From contig JAIORV010000012.1 in NCBI GenBank assembly GCA_021107945.1, positions 1 through 64,000 of the forward strand: 64,000 bases of DNA, in the 5' to 3' direction. Shown here piece after piece: positions 55,608 through 63,653 of this stretch. The number at the start of each line of letters is the position of its first letter. Within the stretch, counting starts at the first letter, position 1. Made by a program: the position numbers and the translations under genes. Origin of the DNA: Vulcanimicrobiota bacterium. GTDB taxonomy: Bacteria; Vulcanimicrobiota; JAJTBE01. The notes under the pieces are model-generated. The model saw nothing but the letters and a program-made list of their open reading frames with translations, was not told the DNA's origin and searched no databases.

Positions 55608-57808
55608 TTAATCCATCAAGGTTCAGATTCCCATCCGGAATAATAACCTATTCCGTACTGATTGTCCTGTTGGTATTTTTAAATTCCGGGTGCGCCACCA
55701 GAAAGGACAAAGCAAAACCTCCTTCTTCTTCGCCTGTTATACAGGGAAAGAAATCTCCATCGCCCCGCATTTACGATGTATTAATTGTAAAGAGCCCCGG
55801 CTCCCTGAAGTTTTTCGGATGGAAGGGAGAAAGCGATTTGAAGGGTGCGGAGTCCGCCCTCTACAGGCTTGGTGTGGATTACGCTTATGTGGAAGAGTCA
55901 GAGCTTGCAAAAGATAACATCCCCTGCAAGATCCTTCTTCTGGCTAACACACGATGTATGAGCGCGGATGCAATAGAGGGAATAAAAAAGTTCTCCAAAG
56001 AAGGCGGCAAGGTTTTCGCCACTTACATGAGCGGTTACAGGGACGAAGACAACCGCCTTCCCGGCAAGAAAAACAACTTCCTGCTGTCCGATGTCTATGG
56101 CGTTGATTTTTATCAATGGGCAAAAAGCCCGTCAAGGTGTGAATACATACTTCCCTCAAAGGCAAAAAAGCCGATACAACTGGGCAGAAACCAGTCGATG
56201 CTTATACGTCCTCATGAAGACACACAGATTCTCGCACGATGGCTTACAGCCGACAAAAAACCCGAAAGGGCGGATTCTGCAATAACCTACAACGAAAAAA
56301 CAGGCACAATTTATTGTGGCGAGGATATTTTCGCCCGGGAAAACTCCGAGAGCCCGGAAGTACTTGCATATATCGGCCAACTGATAGAAAAACTTGAGCC
56401 CGGAGTTGTTAAAAAGAAAATCGATCCACACAAAAAGATTATAAAACCTGATTTCTCAATACCGCAGAAAATTGTTAATGCCGTAAAACCTGCGGGGGAC
56501 AAGATCCTCATAGGTTTGAACACAAGGATATCCTCCATATATCTCTCATGTGAATCCGAATCGATAATAACCGCCGATTCGGGACTTTATGCCGTCAAGA
56601 GAACAGACGAGGGCGAAACATACGAGAAAAAAGCAAATGTAATCGGCATAAAGCCCGGCGGAAAAATTTATTTGATGGCCATATCCGTTCAGGGAAAGCT
56701 TCCTTATATAAATGTATATGATTCGAAAAAAAAGCTTCTCGCCCGTTGTTATTCCAAAATGAGTTATAGCGGTGTCGGGGAGAAAAGCCCGGTGAAGCTT
56801 ATTGACCTGAATCCCAACGGCACATACGATTTCCAGTCATACCGGGGCGAGGTTCAATTCATTCCCGAAAAATCAGGCAGGATAAGGGTTATGAACCTTC
56901 TGACACTTGATGAATATGTCGCCGGCGTTGTTCCCCGGGAGGTTCCGGCCTCCTACCCCAAAGAAGCGTTGAGGGCGATGGCGGTTGTGGCGAGGACATT
57001 CGCAGAAAGCAGCAGGGGAAAGCATAAAAAAGAGGGGTTTGATGTCTGCAACACGGTTCACTGCCAGGTATATGGCGGTCTCATGGGAGAGAGATTGAGC
57101 GCAAGCGAGGCCGTCGCAGACACATCCGGGGAGATAGTCGCAAGCGGAGGGTCTCCCGTTTTCACAACCTTTCACTCCACATGCGGCGGTTACGGCGCAG
57201 ATGTTTCATCCGTATGGAGCGGCAAGTCACGCCACCTTGTCGGCGGATTCGACGGACCGGGGAAATATGACAGGGATCTTTCAGATGAGAAAACATTCAG
57301 GGAATTTATCGACAATCCACCAAATTGTTATTGCAATAAATCCGGAAGGTTCAGATGGGTGGAGACTTACTCCCGTGGTGAAATGAAGAAGCTTCTTGAC
57401 GAGTCCCTGGGTTATTTCAAAGGCAGGGGTAAGATGGATGTAGGCAGGATATATTCTATGAAAATTATAGACAGGGCAAAGGATGGCAGGATGCAGGTCA
57501 TGGAAATCGTAACATCTCAGGGAACATATCATATAAAAAAGGACAGGATGAGGTGGATAACATCGGGAGGTAAGATCGGAACCGGAGGTCTGCCCAGCAC
57601 ATTGTTCTACCTGACCCCGTGGGAGACGGGAAATGAGAAAAGGGAAAAGGGAAAAGGGAAATCGGAATCGGGTTTCAAATTCACTGGCGGCGGATGGGGG
57701 CATGGTGTCGGCATGTGCCAGGAAGGGGCTCGTGGAATGGCCGAGGCCGGCAAGGATTACAGGGAGATCATCCGGCATTATTATGAGGATGTTGAGATTG
57801 AGAGGTAA
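55604..57808 (+). CDS. SpoIID/LytB-domain lipoprotein
   Basis: The 734-residue protein has a signal ending in VFLNSGC, so it is probably a lipoprotein made by Lgt. An N-terminal domain (about 45-290, VLIVKSPGSLKFFGWKGESD onward) looks like a glutamine-amidotransferase-like Rossmann unit. The C-terminal half is the SpoIID lytic transglycosylase domain: LDEYVAGVVPREVPASYPKE, ALRAMAVVARTFAESSRGKH, HSTCGGYGADVSSVWSG and GGGWGHGVGMCQEGARGMAE. It would cut denuded peptidoglycan glycan strands. A 15-residue insertion (near 675-688, ETGNEKREKGKGKSE) is encoded by a GGGAAA intergenic-type repeat. Its start is coupled to the methyltransferase gene. Confidence 0.9.
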   Translation: MINPSRFRFPSGIITYSVLIVLLVFLNSGCATRKDKAKPPSSSPVIQGKKSPSPRIYDVLIVKSPGSLKFFGWKGESDLKGAESALYRLGVDYAYVEESELAKDNIPCKILLLANTRCMSADAIEGIKKFSKEGGKVFATYMSGYRDEDNRLPGKKNNFLLSDVYGVDFYQWAKSPSRCEYILPSKAKKPIQLGRNQSMLIRPHEDTQILARWLTADKKPERADSAITYNEKTGTIYCGEDIFARENSESPEVLAYIGQLIEKLEPGVVKKKIDPHKKIIKPDFSIPQKIVNAVKPAGDKILIGLNTRISSIYLSCESESIITADSGLYAVKRTDEGETYEKKANVIGIKPGGKIYLMAISVQGKLPYINVYDSKKKLLARCYSKMSYSGVGEKSPVKLIDLNPNGTYDFQSYRGEVQFIPEKSGRIRVMNLLTLDEYVAGVVPREVPASYPKEALRAMAVVARTFAESSRGKHKKEGFDVCNTVHCQVYGGLMGERLSASEAVADTSGEIVASGGSPVFTTFHSTCGGYGADVSSVWSGKSRHLVGGFDGPGKYDRDLSDEKTFREFIDNPPNCYCNKSGRFRWVETYSRGEMKKLLDESLGYFKGRGKMDVGRIYSMKIIDRAKDGRMQVMEIVTSQGTYHIKKDRMRWITSGGKIGTGGLPSTLFYLTPWETGNEKREKGKGKSESGFKFTGGGWGHGVGMCQEGARGMAEAGKDYREIIRHYYEDVEIER

Positions 57809-58001
57809 TTATTCACCGCAGAGTTCACAGAGAGCGCAGAGTTTTAATATGACCGATGACTTGGAAGGGGTTTGAATAGTTTCTCAGGACCCATTTAACA
57901 ATATGATGGTCAGGGAAGAGAAAATTGTGGTTTGTTTTTTTTAACAGAGAAACAGTTGGGTTAATTATTAATATGAATTGTAATTTGAAAGGGGAATTGA
58001 A

Positions 58002-59048
58002 ATGAGATCAAGGACCTTCAATGTCACACTGCTCATCACCATTATTCTCATTGCATTTTTTTTCATCAACAGTTGTTCGTCGGGAAGCGGTTCCGGGAGT
58101 GCCGGGACAGAGCCGACAGTGTCCCCGACCGGCTCGCCCACAGTCACACCCACGACCTCACCAACAATCTCCCCGACACCGTCTCCCACTTCTTCACCTG
58201 GACAGTTTGCAAAGATATATGTATATATCCATATGCACAATGAAGAACCATTAGAGGGAATTTATCCCGATTTTGTCAATAACGAGGAAGAATTCAAGAA
58301 GCATCGGGCGGTATTGCTGCCGTTTGTAAATATGTTAAAAGAAGAGAATGTAATGTTCAACTACCAGTCCGATTGGAATTTTCTTCAGGCCATTGCTGCG
58401 TTCGATTCCGGTGAAGGTACCGGTGGGAAAAATATTCTCAAGTATATCAAAGACCTGGGATTTGAAGTTGACCCTCATGCCCACGAAACTTCTTACAACT
58501 ATGCTGATGTAGCCTACCTGATAAACCAGTTGGGTGTCCCCACATCAAATACCGTTGGTGGTTTTATAGCCATTCCCCCGGAGGATTCGAAAATCGAATA
58601 TTTTCAGGATCCCATTACCGGCTGGAATTATGACTATACATGGCAGGCGGAAATTCTATGGGGAGCAGGCTCTTACCATCATACCAATGACCCCTTTGTG
58701 AGCGGGGTATGGTGTCCAAAAGATAATGACAATTTCTATGAACATGATCCCACAAAGCTTCCGCATATAGGTGGGTATAACCTTGGGCATAAGGGCGTGG
58801 AGTTATTACTGGAGAAATCCCTGTCCGGGGAACTGGATCCCGAAAAAATCTATACCATTGATATCCCCCTGGGACAGATGAATTTACTCGGCGGAGGTTT
58901 TATTGAAGATCAAAGGAGACAAATCAAGAATTTGAAGGAAATGGACACAAACGGACTATTACAGTGGGTCGGAATGAAACAGGTCATTGAGATATGGCAG
59001 CAGGAATATGGATCACAACCGAATCTCCTGTTATACACGGATGAATAG
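58002..59048 (+). CDS. Lipoprotein with Thr/Pro linker and polysaccharide-deacetylase-like fold
   Basis: The 348-residue product has a signal peptide with a lipobox-like INSCSS (near residue 25), then a Ser/Gly run and about 30 residues of TVSP/TGSP/TTSP repeats, a stalk found in cell-surface proteins. The folded part (from QFAKIYVYIHMHNEE) has a HMHNEEP loop, VDPHAHETSYNYADV and YHHTNDPF, which resemble the metal-binding His/Asp spacing of the NodB polysaccharide-deacetylase/GH57-like beta-alpha barrel. I do not assign a reaction. It is preceded by no close partner; the SpoIID gene is about 190 bases upstream. Confidence 0.65.
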   Translation: MRSRTFNVTLLITIILIAFFFINSCSSGSGSGSAGTEPTVSPTGSPTVTPTTSPTISPTPSPTSSPGQFAKIYVYIHMHNEEPLEGIYPDFVNNEEEFKKHRAVLLPFVNMLKEENVMFNYQSDWNFLQAIAAFDSGEGTGGKNILKYIKDLGFEVDPHAHETSYNYADVAYLINQLGVPTSNTVGGFIAIPPEDSKIEYFQDPITGWNYDYTWQAEILWGAGSYHHTNDPFVSGVWCPKDNDNFYEHDPTKLPHIGGYNLGHKGVELLLEKSLSGELDPEKIYTIDIPLGQMNLLGGGFIEDQRRQIKNLKEMDTNGLLQWVGMKQVIEIWQQEYGSQPNLLLYTDE

Positions 59049-59052
59049 ATAT

Positions 59053-59357
59053 CAGGACTTACGCATTTCCAAGAAAGAAATGCATGAAACTGTCATCCTG
59101 AGCGGAATACGATCTAATTTACTTTAATAGGCATACCTTTCTCAGGAACGGGGCTTACATACCTCCGATGTATTAATCAGCGAAGGATCTCTATCCATGA
59201 ATAGCGATCTCTCAGGACAACATTCAGGAGATTCTTCGCTATGTGAATCCCCGTACATCAAGGAAATCCCATCCTTCAGAAAATCATCAGATTAAGGTAA
59301 CTCTCTCGTATATCGCTCAGAAGGACAAGGCTAACTCCTCATTTTGCGTAAATCCTG
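59053..59357. mobile_element. 305-bp element with 13-bp terminal inverted repeats (MITE-like)
   Basis: CAGGACTTACGCA at 59053-59065 and TGCGTAAATCCTG at 59345-59357 are inverted repeats with one mismatch. The interior has no transposase-sized frame and contains 'gtcatcctgagcg' (59092-59104) and 'ctcaggacaacattcaggagattcttcg'. Further single copies of the end lie at 59527-59541 and, reversed, at 54439-54455. Confidence 0.7.
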
Positions 59358-59899
59358 TAGATCTATATTCACCGCAAAAACCACAGAGTTTAGAAATTAG
59401 ACACAATTATATTTTTCTTTTCGTTCTTTGCAGATTTCATAGAATTTTAAATTTGATAGAATATACAGTTTTTTTTGGGCAAGCGTTTTCCTTTGCCTAT
59501 CGGGGTTGGGAAACCCCTCCTATAGTAATCAGGACTTACGCAAACGTCATTCCGAACTTGTTTCGGAATCTGAGGATAACGTCTTTGTGGCGTATTTGTG
59601 GTGATTTATGTTTGTTGTTTTGCTTGTGTAAGAAAATTGATCACATACACTCTCACAACGTATAAAAATTAAACAGTATCTAAAAACCCTATCATCACTG
59701 GCTTTCCCGAGCTTTGTGTCAAAAAAGTAAACAAAAATTCCCTTTTTTTATAATGCTCCATATTGCTCCAAAAAAACATAAAAATTTATTTATCCCAGTC
59801 CGTATGAGGATTTCCGCTGACTTTCTTTCTTTTTTATTGTGGATGGTAAGTCGTTTGCTATAGTATAAGTGAGAAACAAAAAAACGGAGGTAAAAACAA
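59358..59899. repeat. Gene-free stretch before the response regulator
   Basis: This contains 'caccgcaaaaaccacagag' (59371-59389), the stem-loop GGGGTTGGGAAACCCC followed by TCCTAT (about 59500-59521), ATCAGGACTTACGCA (59529-59543) and 'cattccgaacttgtttcggaatctgagg' (about 59549-59576). AGTATAAGTGAG near 59862 precedes the SD of the regulator; TATAGT at 59859-59864 may be a -10 box without a good -35. Confidence 0.55.
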
Positions 59900-60901
59900 A
59901 TGAGTAAAATTTTATTAATAGAAGACGAAGCGGGAATCCGCCGCACACTTACGGTAAGCTTAATGCAGGAAGGACACGAAGTTGAACCTTGCGAAAATGG
60001 ACTTTCCGGACTTGCAAAAGTTGACAATTATGTTGAAAAAGGACATAGCTTCGATGCAGTAATATTGGACATCAACCTTCCCGACATAAACGGTCTGAAA
60101 GTATTAAGATTCCTCAAAGAAAAACATCCCAACATTCCGGTAATAATGATTACCGGCTACGGTGACGAGGCAATGGCTGACGAAGTAAAAGCCAGACAGG
60201 GCGACGCTTACCTTGAGAAACCGATTGATTCAAGCAAGCTGGACAATTACTTGAAAGATCTTCTTGATCATAAGGATGAAGTACTTGGCAGAAGCAATGA
60301 TGAAAAATCTGATGAAATCTCACTTTCCACGAAGTCGGCATACGCTTTTATTAAAATCGGCGACGAGGAAGATTTTCTCCCCGTATATCAGAAACTCTAT
60401 TTTGATACAAATGTTATGTATTGTGACGCCGTGAGAGGTGTTTTCGACCTGGTTCTTCTTCTTCACGGAAAGAGTATGGAAGAATTGAAAGATATATCCG
60501 ATAACATTCAAAAGATGGACGGCGTTGATGAAGTTTATTTCTCCTCCGTGGAAAAACCCATCCTCTCCGAGGATCTTTCCAAGGTTGTCAGCGAGATGGA
60601 CAAATTCCTCATCGAGAATAACGCACCGAAGGATTTCAAAGTCGGAATGAATAACTGCCGCTGCAGTGCCTATGCATTATTGGAAATTGAACCCGGCGAT
60701 TTCGAAAAAGTCTTCCGCCAGGTATATTTTATGGACAATGTAGTTTCCTGTGACGCCATGACAGGTCCCTTCCGGATGTCACTTCTCCTCAAGGCGCCCA
60801 CCTTTGCTGAAATCGATGAAATTGTTACCGGTAAAATTGCAAGAATGGACGGCGTTCTCAGAGCATCACAACTTAATATAATGAACCTGATTGAGATGTA
60901 A
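59900..60901 (+). CDS. Response-regulator receiver domain fused to two Lrp/AsnC-type RAM-like domains
   Basis: The N-terminal 125 residues are a receiver domain: ILLIEDEAGIRRTLT, the phosphoacceptor Asp in AVILDINLPDINGL near residue 56, MITGYGDE and the conserved Lys in YLEKPID. After a linker come two similar units of about 75 residues (AYAFIKIGDEEDFLPVYQKL...KMDGVDEVYFS and AYALLEIEPGDFEKVFRQVY...RMDGVLRASQL). Each resembles the beta-alpha-beta-beta-alpha-beta RAM/AsnC ligand-binding domain. No DNA-binding domain is seen, so it may act by protein contacts or by binding a metabolite. ATG 59900 follows CGGAGG. It lies upstream of the flavoprotein genes. Confidence 0.82.
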   Translation: MSKILLIEDEAGIRRTLTVSLMQEGHEVEPCENGLSGLAKVDNYVEKGHSFDAVILDINLPDINGLKVLRFLKEKHPNIPVIMITGYGDEAMADEVKARQGDAYLEKPIDSSKLDNYLKDLLDHKDEVLGRSNDEKSDEISLSTKSAYAFIKIGDEEDFLPVYQKLYFDTNVMYCDAVRGVFDLVLLLHGKSMEELKDISDNIQKMDGVDEVYFSSVEKPILSEDLSKVVSEMDKFLIENNAPKDFKVGMNNCRCSAYALLEIEPGDFEKVFRQVYFMDNVVSCDAMTGPFRMSLLLKAPTFAEIDEIVTGKIARMDGVLRASQLNIMNLIEM

Positions 60902-60980
60902 GCCATTTTTAGAAAATGGCAAAAACAAACTTTTAACTAAAACTCCCGTAACAGAGATGTTTTAGGTGAAAAACAATGGG
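60899..60980. repeat. Hairpin-bearing dispersed element, copy 2 (reverse)
   Basis: The reverse copy of the block at 50667-50744. Its first 43 bases contain the hairpin CCATTTTTAGAAAATGG (60903-60919) and include the stop codon of the response regulator. Confidence 0.88.
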
Positions 60981-61048
60981 CAACATATAGCGGAAACAGC
61001 AAAAATGATTTTATCAAACAAACCTCTGTTTTCCGGGATGCAAGATAA

Positions 61049-61076
61049 TTATCGGGACGGGGACGTCCCTCCTACA
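61049..61076. repeat. 28-bp GGGACGTCCC-TCCTACA element
   Basis: ttatcgggacggggacgtccct then cctaca; one of six copies in the window (others at 18330, 18386, 47167, 47567 and 51957). It contains the perfect palindrome GGGACGTCCC. Confidence 0.85.
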
Positions 61077-61084
61077 GAAAAATT

Positions 61085-61114
61085 AAAAGAGGCATAAAAA
61101 TTGCCTCTTTTTTT
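61085..61114 (+). terminator. Intrinsic terminator downstream of the response regulator
   Basis: AAAAGAGGCA (61085-61094) and TGCCTCTTTT (61102-61111) form a perfect 10-bp stem with a seven-base loop and T tract. Confidence 0.9.
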
Positions 61115-61129
61115 ATTTTGTTTCAGGAA

Positions 61130-61287
61130 GGAGTTCCCATTTTATCGTAAAATGAATGCCTGGATCAATCATACGGAAATGGTTGAAAAAACTAACAATG
61201 AAAGAGGATGAAAAACGCCTCTTTTTATTATATCCCGGGGAGGAGTTCCCATTTTATCGTAAAATGAATGCCTGGATCAATCATACG
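61130..61287. repeat. Two copies of a 46-bp block within a 112-bp duplicated leader
   Basis: ggagttcccattttatcgta and the following 26 bases occur identically at 61130-61175 and 61242-61287, 112 bases apart. A GAGG...CCTCTTTTT hairpin precedes each copy (61085-61114, and a weaker one at 61203-61226). The block contains ATTTTATCGTAAAAT, a small hairpin. It lies directly before the NuoE-like gene. Confidence 0.88.
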
Positions 61288-61340
61288 AGAAGATCTGATA
61301 AAACAACGAGTTGGACTCCCGGGCAAAGGAGAGAAAATAA

Positions 61341-61865
61341 ATGGATACAATTAAGGATATGTATCAAAAGGCTGAAGCAGAGAGGGAAAGCAAGATCGTT
61401 CCCTCCGCTTTTTCCGTCGCTTTATGGAAACACAAAGGAGAAGAAGGCGCCCTGATCCCACTTTTGCAGGCGGCGCAGACACAATATTCTTACATACCCG
61501 AATCCGCCATACATCGTATATCCGCGGTTACGGACATACCCGCCAGCGAGATATATGGCGTGGTGACATTTTACACGCAATTCAAATTGACACCTCCGGG
61601 CAAATATATCATCCGGGTATGTGACGGAACGGCTTGTCATGTTAACGGTTCAATGACTATTCTAAACGTTATCACAGGAATTTTGGATGTAGAAGTTGAT
61701 GAAACCACAAAAGACGGTCTTTTCACGCTTCAACCGGTAGCGTGCCTCGGTTGTTGCTCCCTTGCGCCTGTTATGATGATTGGCGATGAGACTTACGGGC
61801 GTCTTAACCCTGGCACAATTAAGAACATTTTAAAAGCATACAGTGAGAATGAATCCAACAATTAA
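61341..61865 (+). CDS. NADH-quinone oxidoreductase NuoE / hydrogenase HydC-type [2Fe-2S] subunit
   Basis: This 174-residue thioredoxin-like ferredoxin binds one [2Fe-2S] cluster with C-x4-C (CDGTAC near residue 94-99) and C-x3-C (CLGCC near 135-139). It has AAQTQYSYIPESAIHRISAV and EIYGVVTFYTQFKLTPPGKY, typical of NuoE/HydC/HndA. It would pass electrons between flavin and a partner. ATG 61341 follows AAAGGAG. It precedes the NuoF-like gene by 27 bases, one transcript. Confidence 0.95.
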   Translation: MDTIKDMYQKAEAERESKIVPSAFSVALWKHKGEEGALIPLLQAAQTQYSYIPESAIHRISAVTDIPASEIYGVVTFYTQFKLTPPGKYIIRVCDGTACHVNGSMTILNVITGILDVEVDETTKDGLFTLQPVACLGCCSLAPVMMIGDETYGRLNPGTIKNILKAYSENESNN

Positions 61866-61892
61866 TGTCTCATAAGATAAAGGAGTATTGTT

Positions 61893-63653
61893 ATGGAAAT
61901 CCTTGTAGGAACAGGAACTTGTGGTATTTCCGCCGGCGCGCTGAAAGTTCTGGAATCTCTGAAAAAGGAGATTGGAAGCCGGGGGCTGGATATTCCCGTC
62001 AGGGAAACAGGATGTATGGGAATGTGCTACTGTGAAGTATTGGTGGAAATCAGGGATAACGGCAAATCAAGGCTTTACGGAAATGTTAATCCCAAAAAGG
62101 TTTTAAAAATAGTTGAGAAAGATTTAATCGAGGGACAACCCATAGATAAATGGATTGTCAAGGATGAAAACGAGAGGAAGGACGATTCCTTCTTCGCCCG
62201 TCAGAAAAGGATCGTGCTGAGAAACTGCGGCGATATTGATCCCTCGTCTATCGAAGATTATATCGCCAATGACGGTTACAAGGCAATTGAAAAGGTTCTC
62301 CTGGAATACAAACCCGATGATGTCATAGAAGACATTAAAAAGTCGGGACTCCGGGGACGTGGTGGGGCAGGTTTCCCCACAGGCTTAAAATGGAGCTTTG
62401 CCCAAAAAGCGCAGAGCGAAAAGAAATACATAATTTGTAACGCCGACGAGGGAGACCCGGGAGCTTTTATGGATCGATCCGTCCTGGAAGGTGATCCTCA
62501 CTCGATTCTTGAGGGAATGCTCATAGCTGCCTATGCCATCGGAGCAAGCGAGGGATATATTTATGTAAGAGCGGAATATCCCCTTGCGATTAAAAGGCTT
62601 CAAAAAGCTATAAAGGATGCAAAGGAAAAGGGTTTCCTGGGCAAAAACATCCTTGGCTCTGATTTTAGCCTAAAGCTGAAAATCAAGGAGGGAGCTGGAG
62701 CTTTTGTATGTGGCGAAGAAACAGCATTGATGGCAAGTATTGAAGGACACAGGGGAATGCCCAGGATAAGACCCCCGTTTCCCGCCAATAGCGGCTTATG
62801 GGGACATCCCACGAACATAAACAATGTGGAAACATTTGCAAATGTGCCCTGGATTATTCTGAATGGCGGAGAAGCTTATGCAAATATGGGAGTCGGCAGA
62901 TCCCGCGGCACGAAGGTTTTCGCAATAGCAGGCAAGGCAAAGAGAGCCGGCTTGATAGAAGTTGAAATGGGAATTCCATTACGGGAGATAATTTTCGATA
63001 TATGCGACGGAATCGCGAAAAATCGAAAACTCAAAGCGTTACAAATGGGAGGCCCTTCCGGCGGATGCATTCCGGTAAGCTTGATTGATACGGTTGTCGA
63101 TTATGAAAGCATAACAAAAACCGGCGCGATTATGGGATCTGGCGGAATTATTGTTATTGACGATTCCACCTGCATGGTCGAACTCGCCAGGTTTTTCCTT
63201 TCATTCACTCAGAACGAATCTTGCGGAAAATGCGTATTCTGCCGCATAGGAACAAAACGGATGCTTGAAATCCTGGAAAAAATCACAAAGGGGAAAGCTG
63301 AAATGGAGGATCTCGAAACCCTTGAATATCTGGCATACAAGGTGATGAAAACTTCCCTTTGTGGACTGGGACAGACCGCTCCGAACCCGGTTCTGACGAC
63401 CCTGAAATATTTCCGGGAGGAATACGAGGCGCATATTGCCGACAAGAAATGCCCCGCGGGACAATGTGCGGATCTTATTAGTTTCAGAATTATACCGGAA
63501 AAATGTATAGGCTGTGGCGCATGTATTCGAGCATGTCCAGTGGAGGCAATCTCCGGCGAGAAGAAACAGATTCACAAAATCAACCCGGAAAAATGCATCA
63601 AATGTGGAAAATGTCTTGACTCCTGCAAATTTGAAGCAGTGGTCGTTGAATAA
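61893..63653 (+). CDS. NuoF / HydB-type NAD(P)-binding flavoprotein with ferredoxin domains
   Basis: The 586-residue subunit has an N-terminal [2Fe-2S] thioredoxin-like part (TGTCGISAGA and TGCMGMCYC, residues 7-48). It then has the FMN/NADH core GLRGRGGAGFPTGLKWSF near 152 and NADEGDPGAFMDRSVLEGDP, an SLBB domain, and a [4Fe-4S] site (ESCGKCVFCRIGTKRM near 443). It ends in a two-cluster ferredoxin (CIGCGACIRACP and CIKCGKCLDSCK). This layout is found in HydB of electron-bifurcating [FeFe]-hydrogenases, HndC and in formate dehydrogenase-linked NuoF. The catalytic partner, such as HydA, does not follow in the next 347 bases. Cytoplasmic. Confidence 0.95.
   Translation: MEILVGTGTCGISAGALKVLESLKKEIGSRGLDIPVRETGCMGMCYCEVLVEIRDNGKSRLYGNVNPKKVLKIVEKDLIEGQPIDKWIVKDENERKDDSFFARQKRIVLRNCGDIDPSSIEDYIANDGYKAIEKVLLEYKPDDVIEDIKKSGLRGRGGAGFPTGLKWSFAQKAQSEKKYIICNADEGDPGAFMDRSVLEGDPHSILEGMLIAAYAIGASEGYIYVRAEYPLAIKRLQKAIKDAKEKGFLGKNILGSDFSLKLKIKEGAGAFVCGEETALMASIEGHRGMPRIRPPFPANSGLWGHPTNINNVETFANVPWIILNGGEAYANMGVGRSRGTKVFAIAGKAKRAGLIEVEMGIPLREIIFDICDGIAKNRKLKALQMGGPSGGCIPVSLIDTVVDYESITKTGAIMGSGGIIVIDDSTCMVELARFFLSFTQNESCGKCVFCRIGTKRMLEILEKITKGKAEMEDLETLEYLAYKVMKTSLCGLGQTAPNPVLTTLKYFREEYEAHIADKKCPAGQCADLISFRIIPEKCIGCGACIRACPVEAISGEKKQIHKINPEKCIKCGKCLDSCKFEAVVVE

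Noticed and set aside
59243-59665. Small plus-strand protein in the 59-kb intergenic region
   Set aside because: It runs through the MITE-like end and several repeat tracts without an SD.
50667-60980. Composite transposon bounded by the inverted hairpin elements
   Set aside because: No transposase, no target duplication seen, and the elements are short and differ at the edges; treated as dispersed repeats.
61130-61287. Two-repeat CRISPR or encoded duplicated peptide (ATGAATGCCTGGATCAATCA)
   Set aside because: Only two copies, no further spacers, and the ATG in the block lacks an SD at a usable distance; better read as a duplicated leader.
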